35,000 bases of DNA, taken from Symbiodinium natans (taxonomy: Eukaryota; Sar; Dinophyceae; Suessiales; Symbiodiniaceae). This document shows, piece after piece, positions 16,155 through 28,100 of the stretch. The notes beneath the pieces were generated by a model. It ran no database searches and was not told the origin of the DNA. It was given only the letters and a program-made list of their open reading frames with translations. The position numbers were made by a program, and so were the translations under genes. Every line of letters begins with the position of its first letter. Positions within the stretch are counted from its first letter, which is position 1. The stretch covers positions 174,472 to 209,471 of the forward strand of contig CAJNDS010002189.1 in the NCBI GenBank assembly GCA_905221605.1. Direction: 5' to 3'.

Positions 16155-19100
16155 TCTTCGAGGGCATCTTAGGGGTCAGTTTAGCGTTCCAGGCTTTAAG
16201 GGTTGTAGGGTTTGAGGGTTTACGGCTTTAAGGGTTTAGGAGATGGGTAGTTCGTAAATAGCTGTGGTTTTGCGTAGGATAGTTACGATTACGACGCATG
16301 TGCTTCATCATTCTTCGCGTTCTTGCAGACCTTCCTGTGGCATACTTATTGACGTGGGTTTTTAGGCTGTTGAGGTTTCTTGGATTGGGGCAAGGTGCTT
16401 TGGAGAGAAGCTATGTAGTGTGACAAAGTTTCAAGGGGTATGTATCATCACCTGGTTCAGTCTAGAGGGAGGGAGAGGTCTAGGAGCTGACTCAATACTG
16501 ACCAGCCATGAATGGGGGTTTGAAAATAAGCCAATATAGATCATAGTAGGATGCCGTCGTAATAATGACACCAAAATGGTACCCCTAGTTTCGGAAGCCC
16601 CCAAATGGATACACTGACCCATTCTTGACTAGATCGGACCACCAGGCCCAGAACATAGGATTCCTATTGCTTCACGATGTTATACTTGGAGGTTCATGGG
16701 TAGGTAAGCAGGGTTATAGAGCTGTGGTAGCTACACTTCTAGCCCGATTTTTTGGGTGCTTATTACCTTACTTGTAGCTACCCATGAACCTGCAAGCATC
16801 GCGCACACCCTGGAAAACCTGAGTCTTAACGCTGAGGCCCCCCCAAACCATGCCAAGTCCCGTCGGATGGGTGATGTTGTGAAGTTCTCATGTACATGGG
16901 TAGTTTTCCACATTAGGGCTTGCTTTGGGGTCCTTATTGTAAAGGTGCCGAATTGCATAGGGACTGTCAAGGGGACCTAGTTAAGAGAACTACCCACATG
17001 TTTAGGGATTTGAAAGCACATAATCTTGGCACCCATTTCGGCTCCTGTACTACGGACAAGGGTCCTCTCCTCAACAGCATCGATGTGTGATACCCCTCCG
17101 CAACCCGTCAAGCCATGTATATAGCCCCAATGTCCAACCTTAAACCTAAACCCTAAACCCTAAACCCTAAACCCTAAACCCTGAACCCTGAACCCTGAAC
17201 CCTAAACCCTAAACCCTAAACCCTAAACCCTACGAAGTTCAATCGGCAGCCAGTGCCCAGGTCCTGACGCTGGTCATGGCCCCTCGTTCTCAAGCCTTGA
17301 GAAATTTCCCCTGGTCCTAGTGTAGAGCCCTGCATAATTGGGGTTTAGGGTTTAGGGTTTAGGGGTTGGGTTTTGCGTGGGTTGTTAGAGTATAATTATA
17401 CAGGGACCATAAGGGAATGTTTTGGTAATTATTCCGAGCCCTATACTAGTCTTGCTAGCCCAGTGGTTCCCTTGTAAAGTAACAAAAGGGTGCCCTGATT
17501 ACAATATGGTTGCTGGGCCACCAAGTAGTAGGGAAGGAAGGGGTTCGGCACCTTCTATCCCCTGTAATAGACTGCAAGGCTTGATCCCTAAACAGTCAAC
17601 TCTAAACCCCAAGCCCGGGCCTGAACCCTAAACCCATCTGTGGTACCTACTTCCCTCGTTCCCTACTAAGAACCAGTAAGTTTAGGAGGGGGGCGTTAGA
17701 ACCAGGCCTCAAGTTGCTGTTCGCCTGCTTATGGCTGTAGTCCGAACTACCCCAAGACCGTCCAAGGGGGATTCGGGCGCCATTTGTGCGTGGGTGGGGT
17801 GGGGTTGGGGTTGGGGGCGGGGGGGGGTTGGCCGAAAAGGGTGATTTTGTGGGCGGGGTCCGAAACCCCCAATCATGATCCTTCTTAGTCAAACGGGTGT
17901 CGGCCTGGATTCCACTTTGCCCGGGCGGAGGGTATTCGACAGATTGGGGTCCTAAACGGGGGTACGGGTCCGGACCAAGGGCTCCCTTGGGGTGGGGGGC
18001 TGGGTTGCCCAAAAGTCCGAAGATCCCAAAGGGAATCAGGATGTCGGTATCCATGGGGTTTAGGGTTTGGGGTTTAGGGTTTAGGGTTTAGGGTTGAGGG
18101 TTGAGTGGCGGTAGGAGGTGCCGAATGGTGGCCTAATTTCCCCGCGTCCACTCATAAGATCTGGGAAGCGCCAAGGTACTCTTCACCATAGAGCTGCTGT
18201 TGCTCAGCGTTATTGTCCGGAGCTCAAGGAAGGGGGCGGGGATTGTGAGGGCTTAGGGTTGAAGGCAACAAGGTTTCGACACAGGCATCGGCATCTGCGT
18301 CCTGGCTGTGACACGCCAAGCATTCCTCAGCCCTAGACCTTTCGCCCTCAGAAGTAGGTGCGTTGGTTTCGAGGTTACCAGACTGCCATCTACAGTGCAC
18401 CCCTAAACCCTAAACCCTAAACCCTAAACCCTAAACCCTAAACCCTAAACCCTAGACCCTAAACCCTAAACCCTAAACCCTAAACCCTAAACCCCAAACC
18501 CTAAACCCTAAACCCTAAACCCTAAACCCTCGAGTTCAACGTGGCTCTCCCGACGCGAGACCTGCAAAGCGGATCCCTGCAGTTCTCCGAGTCATGGTCC
18601 CTTTCTGGGGACTCTTACTATAAAGCTCCGCATAAAAGCAGGTACGTTTCGAAGGGGCTCGAATTTGGCGAAGCCCCGCCCCTCCCCCCCCTTCCCCCCC
18701 CTCCCCCCCTCCCCCCCTCCCCCCCTCCCCCCCTCCCCCCCTCCCCCCCCCCCCCCTCCCCCCCCCCCCTCCCCCCCTCCCCCCCTCCCCCCCCCCCCCC
18801 CCCCTCCCCCCCTCCCCCCCCCCCCCTCCCCCCCTCCCCCCCTCCCCCCCTCCCCCCCTCCCCCCTCCCCCCCCCTCCCCCCCTCCCCCCCTCCCCCCGG
18901 GGGGTTTGCAGAAATCTGGGGTTGGGGGGTCCTGTGCTGGAAATAAGAGTGATACGAGAACATTTTGGGATGCAAAGGGGCTCCAAGCCCCAAAGCACAT
19001 ATTATGATCATCGGCACCCTAACAAGACAATCTTACTTCATCATCCCTAAACCCTAAACCGAAGGAACGACTGCCACACAAGTTGGCATGTTCCCTCTGA

Positions 19101-22100
19101 ACTTCTCGTGCTGTTGAGTTTGTGGCTTAGAGCTTAGGGTTTTACTTTCCCAAAACTTGGGGTTGAGAATTACTTTTCCAACCAAATGGGCCCCCATATA
19201 TGAGCAACCTACCTCACCAGTTTTCTAGATTCGGGTCGCTTCTTGGGCAATACTGGTTATCCAGATATGTAGTGCACCCAGAAAGGGTCACATTGCAGTG
19301 CCTGTGGGGGCAAACAGCCATTGGGCACCCCACGTTAGAAGGGTAAACGTGCGCGATGGTTCGCATATATCTCCCATTCTTCAACGAGTAAAAGGGGTCT
19401 TAGGGCCTTAGGGACTGGGTAGGTAACCTTTAACCTTGTTGGGTATATAGAACCTTACTATAGAAGGTTAACCTGTTTTGGGCTAGAGTACGCAGCCCCC
19501 AAGGGGCCCAAAATTCCGACGCACCGAGGACTCGCATTACACCCTCAGCTTTTTCCAGCTCATGGACATATTTGGCCGGGACTCTCAGTCGATCTGCCAG
19601 GAGAACCTCTGCCCAACGCCCAGCATCGCGCTCTCCACCCGCTGCCTACTCGCCTCAACCCGAACGACGCCGACTCCCCCGTCTTCCTTAGTAGTGGAGT
19701 AGGTAACCTTTAACCTTTTTAGGGCCTTATAATCCCAAAGGTTAACCTTTAGTTCCCCTGGCTACTGGACAACTAAGCTTCCCTTGGCCCCCAAGGGCTT
19801 CGAAGGCCCAAGCTTAGTCTCCACGGCCTGCGCCGAAGACGTTCACGAGCTGCTTTCTTCTTTGGAGTGTGGTTTAGGGTTTAGGGTTTAGGGTTTAGGG
19901 TTTAGGGTGTAGGGTTTAGGGTTTAGGGTTTAGGGTTCCGAGGCACAGTCTCCATGATTTTCGACATCTCCTTTATGTTGGGCGTGGCCGCGGACGAGCC
20001 TCAAGTAGCCGGGAGCTGAGGCATGGATAGCACCAGGGTTTAGGGTTTTTAGGGTTTATAAGGTTTATAGGGTTTATAAGGTTTCTAGGGTTTTTCGGGT
20101 TTTTAGGGTTTTTAGGATTTTTTAAGGTTTTTAGGGTGTTTAGGGTTTTAGGGTTTATAGGGTTTATATGGTTTATAGGGTTTTTAGGGTTTCTGGGGTT
20201 TATGGGGTTTATAGGGTTTCTAGGGTTTATGGGGTTTATAGGGTTTATAGGGTTTATGGGGTTTATAGGGTTTACAGGGTTTATAAGGTTTCTAGGGTTT
20301 TTAGGGTTTTTAGGGTTTTTAGGGTTTTTAGGGTTTTTAGGGTTTTTAGGGTTTTTAGGGTTTTTAGGGTTTTTAGGGTTTTTAGGGTTTTTAGGGTGGT
20401 TAGGGTGTTGAGGGTTTTTAGGGGTTTTAGGGTTTTTAGGGTTTTGGAGCAGAGATGCCTCCCCAACCCGACATTATGACTCCAAGGCCAACCCCTAAAC
20501 CCCTAAACCCTAAGCCCTGCCCTAAACCCTAAGCACTCAGCCCTAAGCCCTAAACCCAAGAAGCCCCTGAGAATCCCCACCCCCGCCCCCCAAGCCCAAC
20601 CCTGAACCCTCAATCGCTAAACCCCAAACCCTAAACCCCAAACCCTAAACCCCAAACCCTACACCCTCAAGCGCCAAACCCCAAACCCTAAACCCTCAAG
20701 CGCCAAGGCTTCGAACAGCGCGGACGCGACCGCAAACCTCATGCTTCTTAGGGCCGCCAGGGCTGCCAAGGCAGGGCGGCCTGCGGAAAGCCGTTTGGTC
20801 TCCCAAACTTCTGAGGAGCCCTAAACCCTAAACCCTAAACCCCTAAACCCCTAAACCCCTAAACCCCTAAACCCCTAAACCCCTAAACCCCTAAACCCCT
20901 AAACCCCTAAACACCTAAACCCCTAAACCCCTAAACCCCTAAACCCCTAAACCCCTAAACCCCTAAACCCCTAAACCCCTAAACCCCTAAACCCCCAAAC
21001 CCCTAAACCCCTAAACCCCTAAACCCCTAAACCCCTAAACCCCTAAACCCCTAAACCCCTAAACCCCCAAACCCCCAAACCCCTAAACCCCTAAACCCTA
21101 AACCTGCTTCACTTCCTTTGTCTGATAGGGCTGCAAGAGGATCTGAATTGGACGCCTGAGGTTTCATGTGAATGGAGGTCCAGGGCTTGGCGGTTGCATG
21201 TGGGGCTCAGGGGGTTTAGGGTTTAGGGTTTAGGGTTTAGGGGTTTAGGGGTTTAGGGGTTTAGGGGTTTAGGGGTTTAGGGGTGTAGGGTTTAGGGTTT
21301 AGGGTTAAGGGTTTAGGTTTCTGGGGGTTTGGGGGTTTAGGGTTTGGGGTTTGGAGGTTGTGGTTTGGGGGTTTTGGGAGGCTTTAGGGGCTTTTGGTGG
21401 GCTTGGGGTTTGGGGGGCTTAAGGGGGGGTGTTGGGGTCTTTAGGGGGCTTTAGGTTGTTTAATCAGGACGTAAAGAGAGATGGTTTGCTTGTGCATGGA
21501 GGGGCTTAGGTTTTCTGGTTTACGAAGGTTCAGAGGGGGTTTACGAAGGTTTAGAGGGGGTTTAGATTTGGGTTTCTGGGGTTTGGCATTTGAATTTTGG
21601 GGGTTTGGGGCGTTTCGTGAGGGTCTAGGGTTTAGAAAAAACCTAAACCCTGAACCCCTACACCCGAAAAAGCCTAAAACCCCCAACCGGGCTCTGGCAG
21701 GTCGGAGCGCGCGCGGGCCGCCTTTCGCGCGCAAGGGCCCGAGAAGGAGGACTCCAGGCGTTCGTGGAGGTTCGCGGCGTGCAGGATTCGTACTTAGTGC
21801 GCAATCTTACATGGCTCGCGGGGATTTTGTGGTGTAGGCTCTATGCTTCAAAGGATCGATACGGATTCCATGAGTTTAATAGGGCTTCGTGGTGCTAGAG
21901 TGCTATGGAGTTTATTTGGATTGAATAAGGATTCATCGGAGTTCTAGGGCCCCAGGGCTGAGGTATTGTGAGTTTACCCTTCCTGGGTCTCCATTCAGAG
22001 AGGACCATCTTGAGGAATGTCTTTAGCAGCTTGCAAAGGCAAACCCGAAGTGCTCAGAGCTTCGGATTTTCTGCCGAGGCTTTGTGTTTTTGCGGGTTGT

Positions 22101-25100
22101 TTTGGGGGTTTGGGGGTTCAGAAGGTCGAAAAAGGGGCAGGCAGGAGCATGATTGAGCCCGCAACCCAGAAAAGTCCCTTGGGGGCCCTAAACCCTAAAC
22201 CCTCAACCCTAAACCCTAAACCCTCCTTTGGGTGCCTTGGGGGGGCGCCGAGGTCCTCCGCTTCCTGCGGTTCTTGCCCTTCCTCGCGGGCGGCGACAAG
22301 CAGGACGAGACCAAGTCGGGGCCCCATCCTGACATGGTTTCGCCAGCGAAGAGCCTGTAGGGCAGCTCGAGGTTCCTAAGCCTTAAGCCCTAAGCCCTAA
22401 GCCCTAAGCCCTAAGCCCTAAGACCTAAGCCCTAAGCCCTAAGCCCTAAACCCTAAGCCCTTGGCCCTAAGCCCTACACCCTAAACCCTAAACCCTAAAC
22501 CCTAAACCCTAAACCTTAAACCCTAAACCCTAAACCCTAAACCCGCGCCGTGCAATGAAATCCCGACTCCCAATGATTCCGAGCACTCAACACCGCCACC
22601 GAGTTTAGTGTTGAGGGGTTTTGGTTGAGGCGAGACACCGCATGGAAGGTTTCGGCTGAAGTTCGAAGCTCTCCAAGACTTTGTGGTGCTTTACTGCAAC
22701 TTTAGGTCCTTAGCCTTTTTGGGCTTTTTGGGTTTCTTAGTAAGGCAGCTACAGATTTTATTTATAGCTGCCCTCCTAAGTGCAGCCAAGAAGACTTTCC
22801 GGAACCTGTACCTTGAGCATCCTCTACACCCTCTGAACAAGGATTTTTTCCTTTTCTTCGGATCCCGTTTCCCTGTTTTGCAGGTATGTTGGTTACTCTA
22901 GGCGCAGCTTAAAGCCCAATCCAAAGTACCCAGAGACGGAACACCCCTACACGCCCCTCAAGTGCTTCCATACCTCCTAAACTCTATCCCCTTGGGAATT
23001 ATATTTTGTTTTTGTTTTTATAAAAACCAGGAGGATATTAAGAATACATGTTTTTCATTAAGGTTCTAAGGGGAGTATAGTAAAGTGCACGTCCAGCGTC
23101 ATGACGCAACTGATCAAGGACAGGAATTGCGTCGATGATCTCGGGCCAGCTCGCAAACCTGTCAGCAGCCGAGTTGAGTCATGCGTTCCGTCATGTTAGC
23201 TTCTGGGGACCTCCCAAGATGTGCAGAGGATTCTTGTTCCGAGGAACCCTAAACGCAAAAGCAAGGAACCTTGACGCACGAGTTGCAGGAAACACGTTGG
23301 CTACCTTGATGTTATGTTGCCTCCTGTGGCGATGTTGCGCCATGAGACCCTCTCCTCAAGGAATGTGTTCACGCTTCACAGAAGTATTGATCCTCCATAG
23401 TCTGTCATGTTTGGAGCAAGAAGCCTGGAACCCCGATATGTAGGACCTCCGTCCAGAATACTCCGCTCAGTGCTCCGATCATCCTGCAAGGGCAAGAGGG
23501 CTATCAGATGTCGTGCCTGTGGACGCCGTAGCCTTTCCTCACTTTAGCAGCGCAAGCTCTAATTTCCTTCTCTTCATGTTCGTGATACCCGAGACCATCT
23601 GCATACACGCAGCCCGGTGCACGCACTCGGACGACAGTTGGAAGTAGGTCCCAGGTAGGTTTGGAACCTAGATTGCAGGTTCGAGGTTTTGGGTTGGGAG
23701 TCTATACAGGCTTGCCAGCAGTTGCGCTACTGCTCATGCCGTGCCAAGCTGAGCAGTAAAGCCGGGCCCTTTAAGTTCTGAGCCCGAAACCCTGGGCCCG
23801 AAACCCTAAACCCTAAACCCTAAACCCTAAACCCTAAACCCTGAACCCTGAACCCTGAACCCTAAACCCTAAACCCTGAACCCTAAACCCTAAACCCTAA
23901 ACCCCAACAAGCTCAGGGTTGCTACAAGAGTCGCCTGCCTTACAATCATCCTGGTGATGGCGCGGCTCTTGGATGGCCTCAGCTCCCCTTGAGATCCGCC
24001 GTTTAGGGTTTAGGGTTTAGGGTTTAGGGTTTAGGGTTTAGGGTTTAGGGTTTAGGGTTTAGGGTTTAGGGTTTAGGGTTTAGGGTTCCTGAATGGCCTC
24101 TGGGGTGTGGGCTGTAGGGTTGAGGGTCGACCTTAAAGCCTTAAAACCTTAAAGCCCAAAACCCTAAATCTAAATCCTAAATCCTAAATCCTAAACCCTA
24201 CCTAAACCCTAAACCCTAAACCCCAAACCCTAAACCCTAAACCCTAAACCCTGAACCCTCAGTCCAACCAAAGTCTATACGATGTAGGCGCATGGGCCCT
24301 GAAGGCTAACTGACCTTTGTGGTGCTTTACTGTAACTTTGCTGCATCTTTAGCCTTTTGGGGTTTATTGGGCTTCTTAATAAGGCAGCTAAAAGTTTAAT
24401 TTATAGCTACCCTCCTGAGTGCAGCCAAGTGACCGCCAATAACTGACCACCAAAACCTGCGCCTGCGGAGCCCTTCAGGGTTTAGGGATTAGGGATTCGG
24501 GTTCAAGGTTTAGGGTTTAGGGTTTAGGGTTTAGGGTTTAGGGTTTAGGGTTTAGGGTTTAGGGTTTAGGGTTCAAGGTTTAGTAGGGAGCCCAACTTAA
24601 CTTAGGGTTCCTGAGCTTTAGCGTTCTGGGGTTTCAGGGTTTAGGGTTTCAGGGTTTTTAGGGTTTAGGGTTTCTATGGGTTTAGGGGGTCCAGAGTTTC
24701 AGGTTTTCAAGGTTTTAGAGTTTTAGGCTTGTAGGGGTTTTTGGCAGGTAGGGATTACGCTTTTCGGGCTTGGGGGGGTTCAGGGGTGTAGTAGCACAAC
24801 TGTTTCTCTAAGTGGTTATACCTCATGTGATGTACTTATGTCTCTACGTATGCTTACCGGGAACCTTCACGGACGAGGTCATACCACTCTTCGACATTTG
24901 GACGTTCCCCCAGACGGACGGGGCGACGTGTTCAGATCTGTGGGTTTAGGGTTTAGAGTTTACGGGTGCAGGGTTGACTTTCTGGTTTTCAATGTGAGGC
25001 CAAAGCGGGTGAAGCAAGAGAATGGGCTTTCTCTCCCCTTCTCCGCAAACTCAAGTCCGGTAGTTTGAGGGCGCTTAGGGCTTGAGACTTTGCAGGACTA

Positions 25101-28100
25101 CTCTCTCCAGACGTGGGTGAACCGCCTCTCCAACAACATTGACGAGGGCAGGCACCACTGTCCAGAGATGGTGCTGCGGAACAAGAGACTAAGCTTTGTC
25201 ATAGTTGGGTAACATTTTACATTTTTAAGGGTACTTAAACCCAATAAGGAATATAAATTTAAAATTTTAATACTATCCCAACCATGAACTAGTAAGCCCC
25301 TTTACCCTAACCTCTGACGTTTCGGAAGATCTGCGGGAAACCTAGTACGGGAGCCTCAATAAATATCAGTACCGTGCTCTTTTGCGCATATTTGTCCATG
25401 TACTTTGTAGCTATTCCAACTACCAACCGCTTAAAGCGCCCGTTCTGGCCAACCACACCAAACCCTAAACCCTAAACCCTATATTCCCACCCGGCCTGCT
25501 TAGGCCGTACCCACCCTGTTCTAGGGTGCCTGGACCCAGAAGATGCCCGGCAGTGACGGACACCTTTACTGGATGGACAATGGGTGGAGCCATTGGAGAA
25601 TGGTCGAATAGAGAGCCCCTAGGGCTCGCCTTGCCACTAGGCCACCAGAGTGGCGCCCATATTTACACAGGGATGCTCTGATCCTCCTCTTGATGAGAAC
25701 CGGAGCTCTCAGAAGTCCACCACCCTGGACCGTCTGGGCCCCCCTCTGGAGGCCCCCTGGACCCTGACCCGAAATTCCTGAAATCTCAATTCTGCCATAG
25801 GGAGGTACCCCTTCCCGAACCAAAAACCCCCTTTTCCGTGACCCCCCTCTCCTGTTGACCCCCCGCCCCGCCGCACCTTTGTAGGGAAGGCAATGGTGGG
25901 AATTGATGGCGACAGCCCTAAACCTAAAAGGCAGTGGTTTGGGTGGTGGCCTGTGAAAGCTCACAGCGGGTGGGGAGAAAGAACCCAGCAGCAATGAGAT
26001 TTTTGGATTACACTGACAACAGATGGCGTGACATGCCGCCCCCCCACACCCCCTGGGTGTGTAGGGGCGCCATTTACACATGGCACTTACTGCCGCTGCG
26101 CGGCGAGACGCCCTAAACCCTAAACCCTAAACCCTAAACCCCAAACCCCAAACCCTAAACCCTAAATAGGCCAGCGCACCCTGCGGATCCTCTTGACGCA
26201 GGTACGACGACACCATGGCAGAGCTAGAACTCATGAAGGAGAAGGGGGCTTAGGGTTTGGTGTTTCGGGTTCAAGGTTTAGGGTCTGGGACCGTATTTAC
26301 CTACAGATTTTTTTCAGGGTTATACCTACGAAATAGGCTGGGGGATACTTAAAACTAACCTGTAGGCAAGTAGGGTGTCAGGCAGGGGTTACTGGCTCTC
26401 CCGGCCAGCCTCCCACTCTACCTTTGAAGGTTTAGGGTTTAGGGTTTGATGCATTGGGTCCAACCAGCCGCAGGATTTCTACACCCGGTACGTCCCCGGC
26501 TCGAAGGGGTGTTGCGCACACGCCAAGATGGCTAAGCTGTGGTTTCTAAAGGGTTTAGGGTTTTGGAGCTTAAGCCAAAACAGCAAACGAGTTAGGCCCC
26601 AAACCCTAAACCCTAAACCCTAAGCCCTAAGCCCTCAGCCCTAAACCCTAAACCCTAAACCCTAAACCCTAAACCCTAAACCCTAAACCCTAAACCCTAA
26701 ACCCTAAACCCTAAACCCTAAACCCTAAACCCTAAACCCTAAACCCTAAACACTCAACCCTAAACCCTAAACCCTAAACCCTAAAACCCTAAACCCAAAC
26801 CCTAAACCCTAAACCCTAAACCCTAACCCTAAACCCTAAACCCTAAACCCTAAACCCTAAACCCTAAACCTAAACCCTAAACCCTAACACCCTAAAACCC
26901 TAAACCCTAAACCCTAAACCCTAAACCCTAAACCCTAAACCCTAAACCCTAAACCCTAAACCCTAAACCCTAAACCCTAAACCCTAAACCCTAAACCCTA
27001 AACACTAAACCCTAAACCCTAAACCCTAACCCTAAACCCTAAACCCTAAACCCTAAACCCTAAACCCTAAGCCCTAAACCCTAAACCCTAAACCCTAAAC
27101 CCTAAACGCTTCTTTTCTCAGGTTTGCTTGGCTTAAGGGGGTTGTTCAGCTCCTGCTTGCCGTGGGCTCGGGTGGGTCCAAGGAGGCCCGAAGGGCTTGG
27201 TGCCATCGCAGGTTTAGGGTTTAGGGTTTAGGGTTTAGGGTTTATGGATTTAGGGTTTAGGGTTGCGAGGTGGAGCTTCTTGAGGCCAGGTGATAGTTGC
27301 CGCCTCGTTCTCACCTAATAAGCAGAATAATAATAACAATACCAATAATAAGAATATTGAGAACAACAACAAGAATAAGCAAGAAAGATGATTAACGGCC
27401 CGGGGTCTATGGTCCAAGGTTGGGATGTTCCCCCTTATACTAGCAGTCCTTCAAGAGGGGCTTTAATCTCGGGGGTACTATAATCCCTTGGGGTTTGGGG
27501 TGTAGGGTTTAGGGTTTAGGGTTTTTGTCTCAGGGGGGACAGTCGAAGGGTTTGAGGCCTTCGCGCATCTAAAGCCCTAAGCCCTGCACCTTCAGCCCTA
27601 AGCCCCCCTGGTTCTTCGTAGGGAGTGAGGGAACTAAGCACGTAATATGTCTCCCCGTATATATACCCTAAAAAGGGTCATAATGCAGGGCCTTCTGCTC
27701 TCCTTATGTATCCACCCCTTCAAGGGATCATATAGGGTACCTCATTCCTTCATTCCCTACTAAGAACCCGTGATAGCCTGCCGAGGCATACGGCCCGTAC
27801 AGATCTTGCATGGGCGTCGCCTACACGAATGCACAAGGAGGGCCCTGATCCCCGTTTTCAGCTAGTTGAAGTAGGGTTTAGGGTTTAGGGTTTAGGGTTT
27901 AGGGTTTAGGGTTTTTAGGGTTTAGGGGTTTAGGGTTTAGTTCCTTGTTCTTCCTAGGCAACTCTGGGACTCTACTCCGAAGGTCCCTACCTCGCCTTAC
28001 TGTTTTTTTTGTCAGGGAACTTGGGAATTTTGGTACCCTACATCCCCCTATATATACCCTTTAAAGGATTATACAGCTATATTTCATGAACTAAAGGAGG

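Noticed and set aside
16731-16980. Overlapping ORFs on both strands
   Set aside because: Two fold-back elements (H2, L1) create mirrored open frames; no family similarity. A short stretch at 16800-16880 could hold a small exon but could not be placed.
18536-19050. Pro-rich plus-strand and Gly-rich minus-strand proteins
   Set aside because: They are translations of the CCCCCCT array in several frames at once, without conserved flanks.
20136-20479. GFLGFL and VFRVFR repeat proteins
   Set aside because: Direct translations of the TTTTTAGGG variant array; open in several frames because the 9-base unit has no stop.
23527-23545. Relict spliced-leader sequence (CCGTAGCCTTT)
   Set aside because: Only the first part resembles the dinoflagellate leader (CCGTAGCCATTTTGGCTCAAG); the rest diverges, so a chance match is likely.
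23640-23760. tRNA-derived SINE (GGTTCGAGG box)
   Set aside because: A B-box-like motif is present, but no good A box or cloverleaf was found on either strand.
25566-26081. 171-codon minus-strand ORF, the longest in the window
   Set aside because: No recognisable domain, opposite to the gene strand, GC-rich, and inside an intron of the membrane-protein gene. It may be chance or a decayed element.
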